NCBI GenBank assembly: GCA_018819175.1
Contig: JAHJQQ010000025.1
Span: 1 to 64,000, forward strand
From: Gammaproteobacteria bacterium
Lineage (GTDB): Bacteria > Pseudomonadota > Gammaproteobacteria > Thiohalobacterales > Thiohalobacteraceae
DNA length: 64,000 bases
Reading direction: 5' to 3'
This document shows, piece after piece, positions 51,496 to 61,415 of the stretch. Positions within the stretch are counted from its first letter, which is position 1, and each line of letters starts with the position of its first letter. Position numbers and translations under genes: made by a program. Below the pieces are notes generated by a model. The model saw nothing but the letters and a program-made list of their open reading frames with translations. It did not search any database and was not told the origin of the DNA.

Positions 51496-52842
51496 ATGTC
51501 GAATCCAAACCCCGAAGATCGCGACGTTTACAGCGTCGGCCGCCTCAATGCCGAGGCCCGCGCCCTGCTGGAAGGCGCCTTTCCGCTGGTCTGGGTGCAG
51601 GGCGAGCTGTCCAATGTCTCGCGTCCCTCCTCCGGCCACCTGTATTTCACACTCAAGGACAGCAGCGCCCAGATCCGCTGCGCCATGTTCCGCGGCAACA
51701 ACCGGTTTCTGAAATTCCGCCCCGAGGATGGCGCCCAGGTGGTGATCCGCGCCAACCTGTCGCTGTACGAGGCGCGCGGCGACTACCAGCTGATCGTGCA
51801 GAGTATGGAAGAGGCCGGCGACGGCGCCTTGCAGCGCGCCTTCGACATCCTGAAACAGAAACTCGCCGTCGAAGGGTTGTTCGATCCCGCCCACAAAATC
51901 GAACTGCCCTCGCTACCCAAACGCATCGGCGTGATCACCTCGCCGACCGGCGCGGCCATCCGCGACATACTGAGCGTGCTGCAACGGCGTTTCCCGGCGA
52001 TCCCGGTACTGATCTATCCGGTACCGGTGCAAGGCACGGGTGCGGGGAAAGAAATCGCCGACGCCATTCGCCGCGCCGACAAACGCCGCGACTGTGATGT
52101 GCTGATCGTCGCGCGTGGAGGTGGCTCGCTGGAGGATCTGTGGGCCTTCAATGAAGAGGTCGTGGCGCGCGCGATTTTCGATTGCGAGATACCGATCGTC
52201 AGCGGCGTCGGTCATGAAGTGGATTTCACCATCGCGGATTTTGTCGCCGATCAACGCGCGCCGACACCTTCGGTTGCCGCCGAGATGGTCAGCCCGGATC
52301 AGAACGAATGGTTGAATCAACTGCGCGCACTGGATGCGGAACTCTACAAACGTCTGCAGCGCAAACAACGCCATCTCGACGAACGTCTAATCTGGCTGAG
52401 CAAACGCCTGCAGCAACAGCATCCCGGCCAGCGTTTACGTCAGCGCGCACAGCGTTTGGATGAACTGGAACAGCGCCTGCGCCTCGCACTGCGTGCCGGC
52501 CAACGCCATCGACGTGCGCAACTCGCTACCTTGACGGCGCGGCTACAACGCCATCATCCCGCACCGCGCCTGCAACACCTGCGCGATCTCGAAGCCGCAC
52601 TGACGCGCCGCCTGCGCACCGCGACACGCACGCATCTGCAACACTTACGCCAGAAACTCACCGGCGCCATGCGCGCACTGGATACCGTCAGCCCACTCGC
52701 CACCCTCGACCGCGGCTACGCCATCGTCACCACGGCCGATGGCCAGGTGCTGCATGACGCGCAGCAGGTGCAACCCGGTGATCAAGTCACAGCGCGATTG
52801 GCGCAGGGGCGTTTGCGGTGTACGGTGGATGAGGCTGAGTAG
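51496..52842 (+). CDS. xseA: Exodeoxyribonuclease VII large subunit
   Basis: 448 aa. With the small subunit XseB (not encoded here) it degrades single-stranded DNA into acid-soluble oligonucleotides. The N-terminal OB fold (VYSVGRLNAEARALLEGAF, GELSNVSRPSSGHLYFTLKD) binds ssDNA; the catalytic domain (about 125-310) has RIGVITSPTGAAIRDIL and ARGGGSLEDLWAFNEE, then GVGHEVDFTIADFVADQRAPTP in two parts. The C-terminal coiled coil (QQQHPGQRLRQRAQRLDELE) binds XseB. Typical length. Confidence 0.97.
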   Translation: MSNPNPEDRDVYSVGRLNAEARALLEGAFPLVWVQGELSNVSRPSSGHLYFTLKDSSAQIRCAMFRGNNRFLKFRPEDGAQVVIRANLSLYEARGDYQLIVQSMEEAGDGALQRAFDILKQKLAVEGLFDPAHKIELPSLPKRIGVITSPTGAAIRDILSVLQRRFPAIPVLIYPVPVQGTGAGKEIADAIRRADKRRDCDVLIVARGGGSLEDLWAFNEEVVARAIFDCEIPIVSGVGHEVDFTIADFVADQRAPTPSVAAEMVSPDQNEWLNQLRALDAELYKRLQRKQRHLDERLIWLSKRLQQQHPGQRLRQRAQRLDELEQRLRLALRAGQRHRRAQLATLTARLQRHHPAPRLQHLRDLEAALTRRLRTATRTHLQHLRQKLTGAMRALDTVSPLATLDRGYAIVTTADGQVLHDAQQVQPGDQVTARLAQGRLRCTVDEAE

Positions 52843-53319
52843 TAATCCTGTTTTCTAGAGTTCCCGATATCGAAACATTGTTTAACAATAGCCAATGCTG
52901 CAAACGGCATTTTTACGACAATTAGACAGAATGTGGACTCAATCCGTTTAAACGGCCGGATTCAACACGTGGGGGACATCTATCCGAAGCCATTTCGCAT
53001 GCGATTATGGCTGGGTTTTAATGACGTGATGGTATGGCGTGCAATAAGACCGGGGATAGTCGCGTGGAGATATGCATAGAAATACGGCTGGGCGTATTGA
53101 CTAGAGGCGCCAGACGCATAAATATGTTCGAATATGAAGAATATGAGCCTGCTGCCGACACAGTCACAGCATGCACAAAGGACCAACTGAGCGCCTTCAC
53201 ATAAATGCAGAACAAATAAAACGCGTGACTAGGGACCGGTAAAACGAACAAGCCCTCCTGGACTCAACTGATGTCGCCTGCCTACTGAGCGCATAATGCG
53301 CATGGATGGAGACTCCAAG
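52843..53319. other. Intergenic stretch ahead of the binding-protein/VWA/TelA operon
   Basis: About 475 bp without a supported gene. A small palindrome ATTGTT-T-AACAAT lies at 52877-52889. The promoter of the following eight-gene operon should be here. Composition is AT-richer than xseA. Confidence 0.45.
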
Positions 53320-55038
53320 ATGATAAGAAAATACATATTTACGCTGGCAGTAAGTGGGTTTCTGGTCGCGCCAGTGGGCGCTGGTAAGGTTGACTATCTA
53401 AACACTGCAGCGCTGACCGACAACATCGATACCCCGGTACAGGGATGCACGAATAGCGACACCGTCACGACCCCCATGATCACCTGGGGCGGGGATGTCG
53501 CCACCATCTACGCCAACGGCAACAGCGCCGCCACGTCGCCCGGCAGTATTTTCGATATGCAGAAGCTGCGTGTGAAGCTGGTGCGCGAGGACGTCTTTGT
53601 CAATCAGGTAAAAAATTACCTGAGCTGTAAATCACCGTACCTGCGCGGCACCCTCGGCATGCTCAACTTGGCGGCCGAGGCAACCGAGAAAGATCCGCGC
53701 ACCAAGATGGTCGTGATCTATCAAATGACCTGGTCGGCCGGCGGCGACGCGATGGTCGTCAAAACCGGCATCAAATCGCCGAAAGACCTCAAAGGCAAGA
53801 CCATCGCGGTTCAGGCCTATGGCCCGCATATCGATTATCTGACCAAAATCCTCGCCGATGCGGGACTGGGCATCAAAGATGTCACCGTCCGCTGGGTACG
53901 CGACCTGACCGGCTCCGACCAGACACCGATGGCTGCACTGTACGAATCCGATATCGATGCGGCGATGGTGATCATTCCCGACGCCCTGGCTTTGACCTCC
54001 AACGGCACCGTCGGTACTGGCGCTGAGAGTTCAGTCAAAGGGGCCCGCATCCTGTTGTCGACCAAGACGGCAGATCGCATCATTGCGGACGTCTATGCCG
54101 TTCGTGAGGATTATTTCAAATCTAACCGTGATCAGGTTGAACGCTTCGTGCGTGGATTGATCATGGCGGAAGAATCTCTCACTGGGGCTGCGAAACGTGG
54201 TGGTATACAAGACGCGAACTACAAAAACGCCATTACCGGCTCGGCAGAGCTGCTACTTGATAGTCGTCAAGCCATCGCCGATACCGAGGCTATGTATACA
54301 GATGCGCGGTTTGTCGGTTGGCAAGGCAATGTGCACTTCTTCGCCACACCGAACAATCCACGCAGTTTTACGCGTTTGAACACTGAAATCCAAACTGCCA
54401 TTGTCAACCTGGGCCTCGCCAGGCAGCAGCACACACTCAATCATGCCAAGTGGAACTACGACAGCCTCAAGACCGGCAACAGTGCCAGCAGCAGTGCACC
54501 AACACCGCGCTTCGACACGGCTGCAGTAGCTCAGGTTGTCGCTAAGCGCACGCAACAGGCAACGCTGGAGCAGGGTGAGCTGTTCAACTTTGAAGTCCAC
54601 TTTAAGCCGAATCAGAATGACTTCAATCCGAACACCTACGCCCAAGCCTTCGACCGCACCATCGATCTAGCTTCGACCTATGGTGGCGCGGTGATCACAG
54701 TGGAAGGTCACGCAGACCCCCTATCCTACTTGAAAAAGAAGAAAGCCGGTGAAAACGAACTGGTTCTGTCGCGTATTCAACAGGCTGCCAAGAATCTGAG
54801 CCTGACCCGAGCCATGGGTGTGCGTGACAGCCTGATCACCTATGCACGAAGCAAATCCATTGCACTGGACGAAAGCCAATTCGCGCTGGTGGGCCATGGC
54901 ATCAGCCAACCAAAAAAAGGCATGTGCGGCAGCGACCCCTGTGCGCCGAAAACAGAACAGGAATGGCTGGACAATATGCGGGTGGAGTTCCGCATGATCC
55001 AGGTCGAGGCCGAAGAAAACGTGTTCCGGGTGGATTGA
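53320..55038 (+). CDS. Solute-binding protein fused to an OmpA-like domain (first)
   Basis: About 572 aa. Signal peptide (IFTLAVSGFLVAPVGA), then a periplasmic binding-protein domain of the nitrate/taurine (NMT1/TauA-like) type, about residues 25-350 (IKSPKDLKGKTIAVQAYGPH, MAALYESDIDAAMVIIPDAL). After a Ser/Ala/Pro linker (SASSSAPTP) comes an OmpA-like peptidoglycan-binding domain (about 425-565) with FEVHFKPNQNDFNPN, ITVEGHADPLSYL and SLTRAMGVRDSLI. It has the DxxxLSxxRAxxV-like element of that fold. Start chosen for GGAGA 7 bp upstream; an earlier ATG at 53302 is possible. First gene of the operon, 4 bp before the VWA gene. Likely tethers ligand binding to the cell wall. Confidence 0.88.
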   Translation: MIRKYIFTLAVSGFLVAPVGAGKVDYLNTAALTDNIDTPVQGCTNSDTVTTPMITWGGDVATIYANGNSAATSPGSIFDMQKLRVKLVREDVFVNQVKNYLSCKSPYLRGTLGMLNLAAEATEKDPRTKMVVIYQMTWSAGGDAMVVKTGIKSPKDLKGKTIAVQAYGPHIDYLTKILADAGLGIKDVTVRWVRDLTGSDQTPMAALYESDIDAAMVIIPDALALTSNGTVGTGAESSVKGARILLSTKTADRIIADVYAVREDYFKSNRDQVERFVRGLIMAEESLTGAAKRGGIQDANYKNAITGSAELLLDSRQAIADTEAMYTDARFVGWQGNVHFFATPNNPRSFTRLNTEIQTAIVNLGLARQQHTLNHAKWNYDSLKTGNSASSSAPTPRFDTAAVAQVVAKRTQQATLEQGELFNFEVHFKPNQNDFNPNTYAQAFDRTIDLASTYGGAVITVEGHADPLSYLKKKKAGENELVLSRIQQAAKNLSLTRAMGVRDSLITYARSKSIALDESQFALVGHGISQPKKGMCGSDPCAPKTEQEWLDNMRVEFRMIQVEAEENVFRVD

Positions 55039-55042
55039 TGCT

Positions 55043-55834
55043 ATGACCAAACGCTCACGCCGAGGCCGTCCCAAACCTTTCAATCCAGGCATAATGATCA
55101 TGCTTGCCTTGATTATCGGCTGGTATTGGTTCAGCAGCGACGATAAGCCTTCCGTCTCGCCAACGCCTATTGTAGTCAACCAGAACAGCACAAAACCGGC
55201 CATGATTTGGCCGCCGCCATTGACAGGCGAAAGCGTTGCCGCGGATCTGGGTACGCGTAATTACTATGTAATCCTGGATGGTTCGGGGAGCATGTCGGAC
55301 GACGCCTGCAAAGGTGCCGGCAGCAAAATCCAGCAGTCACGCGCCGCGCTCAAGGCCTTTGCCAGTGCCGTTCCGGCGGAAGCCAACCTGGGGCTCGAAG
55401 TATTCGATTCCCGCGGGATTCACGAACTACTGTCACTCGGCACAGGCAATCGCGAGCAATTCGTCAATGCTGTCAATTCAGTGAGCCCTGCCGGCGGCAC
55501 CCCACTAAGCGATGCCATTGCCATCGGCCGACGGGTACTGGAAGAACAAGCCGCCCGTCAATTGGGTTATGGCGAGTATCATTTGGTGATAGTAACCGAC
55601 GGGGTTGCCGACCCTCATAAGGATCCCACAGCGATTGTAGACGACATGCTTAATGCCACACCTATCGTCTTGCATACGATCGGCTTCTGTCTCAGCACCA
55701 GTCATGCACTGAATCAACCTGGCCGCACGCTATACAAAACTGCCAATAACACCCAGGAGCTAGCGAAAGGCCTGGAAGAAGTGCTGGCGGAATCCCCCGA
55801 TTTCACATCAGCCAATTTTGAATCGGTGCAGTGA
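55043..55834 (+). CDS. Membrane-anchored VWA-domain protein
   Basis: 263 aa. A basic N-terminus and one membrane helix (IMIMLALIIGWYWF, 17-30) anchor a periplasmic von Willebrand A domain (about 73-235). The MIDAS metal site is complete: DGSGSMS (Asp79, Ser81, Ser83), Thr in GGTPLSDA and Asp in IVTDGVADPH. VWA domains of this kind bind partner proteins in a metal-dependent way, often with AAA+ ATPases of the MoxR type. The neighbouring tandem-AAA and TelA genes fit that theme. The start lies 4 bp after the first fusion gene. Confidence 0.92.
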   Translation: MTKRSRRGRPKPFNPGIMIMLALIIGWYWFSSDDKPSVSPTPIVVNQNSTKPAMIWPPPLTGESVAADLGTRNYYVILDGSGSMSDDACKGAGSKIQQSRAALKAFASAVPAEANLGLEVFDSRGIHELLSLGTGNREQFVNAVNSVSPAGGTPLSDAIAIGRRVLEEQAARQLGYGEYHLVIVTDGVADPHKDPTAIVDDMLNATPIVLHTIGFCLSTSHALNQPGRTLYKTANNTQELAKGLEEVLAESPDFTSANFESVQ

Positions 55835-55872
55835 TATGCGGCTATCTGTACATGACCTGATAGGGCTGCTTT

Positions 55873-57438
55873 GTGAACCGTAATCTGATAGGTTTTATTA
55901 GCATCCTTCTCATCGGTAGCATCGCCATCGTTGGCACTTACTTCGGACTGCCTTGGTGGCAAGCCTACCAACAAAAGGCCAGTTCCGACGCCGCCGGCGC
56001 TCGCGGCACTTTAACCATCGGCGTGGATAACTGGATTGGCTATTTCCCACTGTGCGGCAAAGAAATGCGGAAACGCATGCATGATGCAGGCTATCTGCTC
56101 AAATGCATTGACGATGGCGCCGATTACCCGGGACGCATGAAGAAACTTCGCAGCGGCGAACTCGATCTTGCTGTTGCCACGGTTGATTCCTTTCTCTTGA
56201 ATGGTGCGAAGGAAAACTTCCCTGGCACAGTCATTATGGTCATTGACGAATCCAAAGGCGGTGACGCCATCGTGGCACGTGCAGCACGCATCGCCAGCAT
56301 CGATGATCTAAAGAACAAGCCCAGTTACAAAATCGCCCTCACGCCGGACTCGCCGAGTGAGCATCTCCTCAAAGCCGTATCCGTACACTTCGATGTCCCG
56401 CAACTGCGTTCACAACAAACCGCTTGGCGCCAAGATGTCGGGGGATCGTCCGAGGCCCTTGCCCAACTGACCACGGGCAATGTCGATGTAGCCGTGCTGT
56501 GGGAACCGGACGTCACCAAGGCCTTAGCCAACAAGGAATTCGTCAAGATCCTTGGCACAGACAATACAGAGAAATTGATTGTCGATGTCCTGCTTGCCAG
56601 CCATGACACCAACCAACGCAAAGCTGATACCATCGCCATTTTACTGGCGAACTATTTCCGGGTGCTGAAATTCTATCGTGACAACGAGGGTAACCTGGTT
56701 GATGAGATACGTGCTGGCGTGAAACTCTCCGAGCCGCAAATAACCGCCATGCTGCGCGGCGTTAAATGGGTCAACCTGGCTGAGAATGCCCGTTTCTGGT
56801 TTGGCATTGGCACCGGCATGTCACTGGCAAGTGAAGGGCTGGTGGATACCTTGGAATCGGCTGCGCAGATACTGGTCGATGCCGGCGACTTCAGCAGCAG
56901 CCCAATCCCGAACCGCGACCCCTACCGACTCCAACACAGCCGCTTCATCGAGAGCCTATATACTCAAGGCGATGCCGGGCTATTTGGCAACATGGCCAGC
57001 ACAGAAACTGTGGGCAGCACGGATAGCAACACACTCAAAGACCTACCCGCTAGCGTCTGGAACAAACTGATTGAAGTCGGCACGCTGCGGATACGTCCGA
57101 TCAACTTCCAAAGCGGTACTGCAGAACTGAGTCAAGAGGGAAAGCTCGAACTCGATGCAGCTGCAGAGAACCTCAAACACTATCCGAACTTCCGCGTTGT
57201 GGTAAAGGGTCATACGGGTCTACGTGGCGATCCCGCGGCCAACACCACCTTGTCTGCACAACGTGCCGCCAGTGTGCGGAAGTACCTCATGGTCACCCAT
57301 CAAATTGCCGCTGAGCGCCTGCATGCTGTCGGATTGGGAGCAGACCAACCATTGAAACGCTCGGCGGATGAATCAGATCGAGCCTATGAATACCGCCTGC
57401 CGCGGGTTGAACTCTATCTCGTTTCTGATGCGCTTTAG
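55873..57438 (+). CDS. Solute-binding protein fused to an OmpA-like domain (second)
   Basis: 521 aa. An N-terminal membrane helix (LIGFISILLIGSIAIVGTYFG in part) is probably uncleaved, anchoring the protein. A binding-protein domain of the same NMT1/TauA-like group (about 45-340: GTLTIGVDNWIGYFPLCGKE, DLAVATVDSFLLNGAKENFP) and an OmpA-like domain (about 395-515: FQSGTAELSQEGKLELDAAA, VVVKGHTGLRGDPAANTTLS, QRAASVRKYL) follow. The start is GTG without a strong ribosome binding site, 38 bp after the VWA gene. Sequence is quite different from the first fusion protein, so they are not a recent duplicate. Confidence 0.88.
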   Translation: MNRNLIGFISILLIGSIAIVGTYFGLPWWQAYQQKASSDAAGARGTLTIGVDNWIGYFPLCGKEMRKRMHDAGYLLKCIDDGADYPGRMKKLRSGELDLAVATVDSFLLNGAKENFPGTVIMVIDESKGGDAIVARAARIASIDDLKNKPSYKIALTPDSPSEHLLKAVSVHFDVPQLRSQQTAWRQDVGGSSEALAQLTTGNVDVAVLWEPDVTKALANKEFVKILGTDNTEKLIVDVLLASHDTNQRKADTIAILLANYFRVLKFYRDNEGNLVDEIRAGVKLSEPQITAMLRGVKWVNLAENARFWFGIGTGMSLASEGLVDTLESAAQILVDAGDFSSSPIPNRDPYRLQHSRFIESLYTQGDAGLFGNMASTETVGSTDSNTLKDLPASVWNKLIEVGTLRIRPINFQSGTAELSQEGKLELDAAAENLKHYPNFRVVVKGHTGLRGDPAANTTLSAQRAASVRKYLMVTHQIAAERLHAVGLGADQPLKRSADESDRAYEYRLPRVELYLVSDAL

Positions 57439-57441
57439 ACC

Positions 57442-58275
57442 ATGTCCGATCCGCGCTTGACCAAACGCATAAGCACGACGCAATTACGCAAGGTGGCACT
57501 GGGCAAGACCTTCCAGCATCCGTTGACTTTGCTTTCTACTGCGGCTGGTCTGTTGGGCGGACTGACACTGGGCCTATTCGGCGCTGCGACCGTAACCACC
57601 GCCGTTACCATCGGTGGCCTCAGCATCGGCCTCGGCAGCTGGGCACTTAATTATTTCATGCGCAAGGATATCCTTGCCGCCGAACATCTGCAGACCGTGC
57701 ATGCTGCCATGCACAAAGAAGAACAAATGCTATTAGATTCAGTGCGTACGGATCTTGCTACTTGCACCAGCTATAAAAACGGGCGCGACCATGCCGAGCA
57801 GGCAATGACCCAGTTTGAGATGATCCAGGCCCGTTTCGAAACCTTCCGGTCCTTAATAAGTAGCAAATTCAGGCCGGGTGAATTCACGGCAGGACGGTTC
57901 CTAGTGTCAGCCGAGCAGGTCCACCTGTCGGTGCTCGACAATCTGCAAGGCATTGCCAATCGTCTAAGAAGCATCAGCACTATCGATCCGGCATACACGG
58001 AAGAACGACGCGCAGTCCTACAAAGCCTTGACACACTCGCCGAGGCCGACACGGATGAACTGCATACCCTAGACAAACGCATGCAGCTGTTGAACGAGCA
58101 ACTGGAACGCATCAACGGTATTCTGACCCTAAATGAAAGGGCACTGACCGAATTTGACAGAATGAACACCAGTGTGGCGCAAATGAAAGGCATCTCCGAC
58201 CGCGCCACACTGGATATAACAAGTGCAACTGAAGAGCTTCAAGAGTTGGCCCAGCGCGTTAAAAAGCTATCCTGA
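57442..58275 (+). CDS. Membrane-associated coiled-coil protein of unknown function
   Basis: 277 aa. Two adjacent hydrophobic helices near the N-terminus (about 28-70, LLSTAAGLLGGLTLGLFGAA; VTIGGLSIGLGSWALNYFM) are followed by about 200 residues of charged helix with heptad character (AMHKEEQMLLDSVRTDLATC, LDKRMQLLNEQLERINGILT, ATEELQELAQRVKKLS). The bulk is probably cytoplasmic. No family recognised. It begins 3 bp after the second fusion gene and ends 12 bp before the TelA gene, so it is an integral part of the operon. Confidence 0.75.
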   Translation: MSDPRLTKRISTTQLRKVALGKTFQHPLTLLSTAAGLLGGLTLGLFGAATVTTAVTIGGLSIGLGSWALNYFMRKDILAAEHLQTVHAAMHKEEQMLLDSVRTDLATCTSYKNGRDHAEQAMTQFEMIQARFETFRSLISSKFRPGEFTAGRFLVSAEQVHLSVLDNLQGIANRLRSISTIDPAYTEERRAVLQSLDTLAEADTDELHTLDKRMQLLNEQLERINGILTLNERALTEFDRMNTSVAQMKGISDRATLDITSATEELQELAQRVKKLS

Positions 58276-58287
58276 GAGGACATCACC

Positions 58288-59502
58288 ATGAACCAAGACG
58301 CCAATGCGACGCAAACATCGACCGCCAAGCTGGAAGCTCAACAACCGGCCAGTATCAAGGCCGACCTGAACCTCCACGACCCGAGCACTGTCGCAGACGC
58401 AGCCGCGCAGGATCCGGAGTTGGTGGCCAAGGCAGAACAATTCGTTGCCGTACTACTGGAAATTGACCCCGCAGATGTTAACTCACGTGGAACGGGTACT
58501 AGCGCCGTCGAGACCATGGGCCTCGACCTACAGCGGCGTGCCGCGCAAAAAAGCCAGATGCTCAAGCAACCGGTACACAAACTCGCCCAGCGCAGCGAAG
58601 ATGGCGGCGAGGTTGCCAATGCACTCGTCGACCTGAAAATGGAAGTCGAAAATCTCGACCCGGGCGAAGTCGATTTCGAGCCAGGCTGGTTCACTCGCCT
58701 GCTCGGCCGCATCCCTGGTGTAGGCACGCCTTTGAAGCGCTACTTCACCCGCTTTGAAAGTGCCCAGACAGTCATTGATGCGATCATACGCAGCCTTGAA
58801 GTTGGCCGCGATCAATTGACGCGTGACAACGTCACGCTGACGGATGATCAGAAGATCATGCGAGAACTAACCATCAAACTAGAGCGGACTACCCAGCTCG
58901 GCATCCTGATCGACCATAAACTTCAGGAACGTCTGGACAATGAACTGCAGGCAGGCAGTGATAAACATCGATTTGTTGCAGAAGAACTCCTGTTCCCGTT
59001 GCGTCAGCGCATCATTGATCTCCAGCAACAACTGGCGGTCAACCAACAGGGTGTCCTGGCCAGTGAGTTGATCATCCGAAATAACAAAGAATTGATACGT
59101 GGCGTGAACCGCGCCCTGAACGTCACCGTCAGTGCCTTGCACGTTGGCGCCACTGTAGCGATCGCTCTAGCGAATCAGAAAGTCGTGATCGACAAGATCG
59201 ATGCCGTCAATAAAACCACCTCTGATCTGATTGCCGGTACCGCCAAGCGTCTGCGTACGCAAGGCGCTCAGATCCATAAACAAGCCGCCAGTGCCCAGAT
59301 TGAGGTGGAAACACTAAAGGCAGCCTTTGTAGACATTCATGCCGCTTTGAATGATATTGCCACTTTCCGCCAGAATGCCCTGCCGCAAATGGCGCAGACC
59401 GTCCTGGAACTCGATCGCCTCACCAAGGAGACCGAAGATACGATCAAGGATATCGAGGCGGGCAATGCAGCACGCCCCAAAATAGACATCTCCATCGAAT
59501 AA
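58288..59502 (+). CDS. telA: TelA/toxic anion resistance family protein
   Basis: 404-aa soluble, almost wholly helical protein of the TelA (KlaA) family: a flexible N-terminus, the LDLQRRAAQKSQMLKQPVHKLA segment, the family landmark WFTRLLGRIPGVGTPLKRYF and long helices with LERTTQLGILIDHKLQERLD and LNVTVSALHVGATVAIALAN. The family was first linked to tellurite resistance, and is found with Ter-type stress systems and VWA/AAA proteins; the biochemical role is unresolved. Its presence beside a VWA protein and a double AAA+ ATPase is consistent with such a complex. GAGAGGA precedes the start. Confidence 0.9.
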   Translation: MNQDANATQTSTAKLEAQQPASIKADLNLHDPSTVADAAAQDPELVAKAEQFVAVLLEIDPADVNSRGTGTSAVETMGLDLQRRAAQKSQMLKQPVHKLAQRSEDGGEVANALVDLKMEVENLDPGEVDFEPGWFTRLLGRIPGVGTPLKRYFTRFESAQTVIDAIIRSLEVGRDQLTRDNVTLTDDQKIMRELTIKLERTTQLGILIDHKLQERLDNELQAGSDKHRFVAEELLFPLRQRIIDLQQQLAVNQQGVLASELIIRNNKELIRGVNRALNVTVSALHVGATVAIALANQKVVIDKIDAVNKTTSDLIAGTAKRLRTQGAQIHKQAASAQIEVETLKAAFVDIHAALNDIATFRQNALPQMAQTVLELDRLTKETEDTIKDIEAGNAARPKIDISIE

Positions 59503-59532
59503 AAAAGCCAACTACGCTCAGAGGATCTGACT

Positions 59533-60573
59533 ATGCGCAAGCTTCTAAAAGCCCTCGCCATTTGCACCCTATTCTGTACGTCTACCGTGTCCGCGAAACA
59601 GACGTTCGACATCTGCTGGTCACATTACACTGGCTGGGAACCTTGGGCCTATGCGGACGAAAGCGGCATTTTGAAAAAATGGGGCGACAAATACAACATC
59701 AATCTGAAGCTCACCCTGGTAAACGACTACATCGAGTCAATCAATCTTTACACCACCGGTAAATTCGCTGCCTGCGTGATGACCAATATGGACGCCCTGA
59801 CAATCCCATCTGTCGGCGGCATAGACAGCACTGCGCTGATCATTGGCGATTTTTCCAATGGCAACGACGGCATCGTCATGAAACAGGGCGATTCGGTCAA
59901 GGCCCTGAAAGGCCGTAAGGTCAACCTGGTCGAATTGTCGGTATCCCATTATCTGCTCTCGCGCGCACTCGAAATGAACGGCATGAGCGAGCGTGATTTG
60001 ACGGTCGTCAATACCAGTGACGCCGATATCGGCTCCATTTTCCTGTCGGATGCCAATGCGGCGGCCGTCACCTGGAACCCCATTCTGCTGCAACTGCATT
60101 CCGATAAGGATGCGGCCCTGGTATTCGACTCCAGCAAGATCCCCGGTGAGATCATCGACATGATGGTCGTCAAAACTGCAGAGCCTGACACGCTCAAAAA
60201 GGCCCTGACGGGCGCTTGGTACGAAACTATGACCATTATGTCCGGCAAGAACAAAGCCGCCAAGGAAGCCATCGCATTGATGGCCAAAACCGCCGGTGGC
60301 ACGGTCGCTGAATACGAGGCGCAACTTAAAACCACGGCCATGTTCTATACCGCTGCTGAAGCCACGCAATTCACTACCGGCGCCAAACTTCGTGACACCA
60401 TGGATTACGTCCGCACCTTCTCGTACGATCGTGGACTTTTCGGTGAAGGTGCCCGCAGCAAAGATGATGTCGGGATAGCCTTCCCGGACGGCTCGGTACT
60501 TGGCAACAAAGACAATGTCAAACTACGCTTTGACTCCCGTTATATGCAGATGGCAGCGGACGGAAAACTCTGA
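59533..60573 (+). CDS. ABC transporter substrate-binding protein (NMT1/TauA-like)
   Basis: 346 aa with a signal peptide (cleavage near VSA|KQ). Type II periplasmic binding fold of the nitrate/sulfonate/urea-like group: FDICWSHYTGWEPWAYADES, TTGKFAACVMTNMDALTIPS, LKGRKVNLVELSVSHYLLS and NTSDADIGSIFLSDANAAAV. It lacks the OmpA domain of its two operon relatives and is the natural partner of the permease 2 bp downstream. Similar proteins are sometimes labelled putative urea ABC binding proteins, but the ligand cannot be assigned here. Preceded by AGAGGA. Confidence 0.92.
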   Translation: MRKLLKALAICTLFCTSTVSAKQTFDICWSHYTGWEPWAYADESGILKKWGDKYNINLKLTLVNDYIESINLYTTGKFAACVMTNMDALTIPSVGGIDSTALIIGDFSNGNDGIVMKQGDSVKALKGRKVNLVELSVSHYLLSRALEMNGMSERDLTVVNTSDADIGSIFLSDANAAAVTWNPILLQLHSDKDAALVFDSSKIPGEIIDMMVVKTAEPDTLKKALTGAWYETMTIMSGKNKAAKEAIALMAKTAGGTVAEYEAQLKTTAMFYTAAEATQFTTGAKLRDTMDYVRTFSYDRGLFGEGARSKDDVGIAFPDGSVLGNKDNVKLRFDSRYMQMAADGKL

Positions 60574-60575
60574 TC

Positions 60576-61400
60576 ATGTCCATCAAACGCAGCATCTGGG
60601 GACTGCATGGATTGGCTCCCATCTGGCTGCAGCGCACGTTCGCGCTGACGCCATTTGTATCGCTGGTCTTATTGTATGTGATCGCATCCGATTACAGATT
60701 GGAAATAAACCCACAAGACAAGCTGCTGCCCTCGCTTGGTCAGATCAGCGATTCGGTCGAGCGACTTGCATTCAACCCTGATCCGCGCACCGGCGATTAC
60801 ATCCTGTTAAAAGATACCCTATCGAGCCTGTCCCGGCTCGGCATCGGTATCGGCCTGGCGTCCATCACCGGTTTGTTGCTTGGTTTGAATATCGGACTGA
60901 TCCCCGCCACTCGACATCTACTGATGCCATTTATGACGTTCATTTCCATTGTCCCGCCGTTGGCGATCCTGCCTATTCTGTTCATCACCTTCGGTGTCGA
61001 TGAACTGGCCAAGGTCATGCTGATATTCATTGGCACCTTCCCGCTCATAACCCGCGATATCGTGCTGACTGTCAGGACCACACCCGCGGAGCAGATCACC
61101 AAGGCACTCACTCTGGGTGCAACCACGACTCAAGTTATCTACAGAATCGTCATGCCGCAGGTATTGCCCAAGCTGATAGACACTGTACGCCTCTCACTAG
61201 GCGCAGGCTGGTTGTTCCTGATCGCCTCGGAGGCAATCGCCTCCACCGATGGCCTGGGTTATCGCATCTTCCTGGTGCGGCGCTATCTGGCCATGGACGT
61301 GATCATCCCCTACGTACTGTGGATTACCTTTCTGGGCTTCGTTATCGATTGGTTGCTACAACAACTGATCGCCAAACGCTTCCCATGGTACAGACGCTGA
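60576..61400 (+). CDS. ABC transporter permease (SsuC/TauC/NrtB-like)
   Basis: 274 aa with about six membrane helices. The EAA loop of binding-protein-dependent permeases is recognisable in ALTLGATTTQVIYRIVMPQV, and the region GWLFLIASEAIASTDGLGYR is typical of the nitrate/taurine/sulfonate group. It lies 2 bp after the binding-protein gene and 15 bp before the ATPase gene, completing a standard importer. The longer periplasmic segment near residues 45-75 (INPQDKLLPSLGQISDSVER) is slightly unusual for the group. Confidence 0.93.
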   Translation: MSIKRSIWGLHGLAPIWLQRTFALTPFVSLVLLYVIASDYRLEINPQDKLLPSLGQISDSVERLAFNPDPRTGDYILLKDTLSSLSRLGIGIGLASITGLLLGLNIGLIPATRHLLMPFMTFISIVPPLAILPILFITFGVDELAKVMLIFIGTFPLITRDIVLTVRTTPAEQITKALTLGATTTQVIYRIVMPQVLPKLIDTVRLSLGAGWLFLIASEAIASTDGLGYRIFLVRRYLAMDVIIPYVLWITFLGFVIDWLLQQLIAKRFPWYRR

Positions 61401-61415
61401 GACCAGGACAACCCC

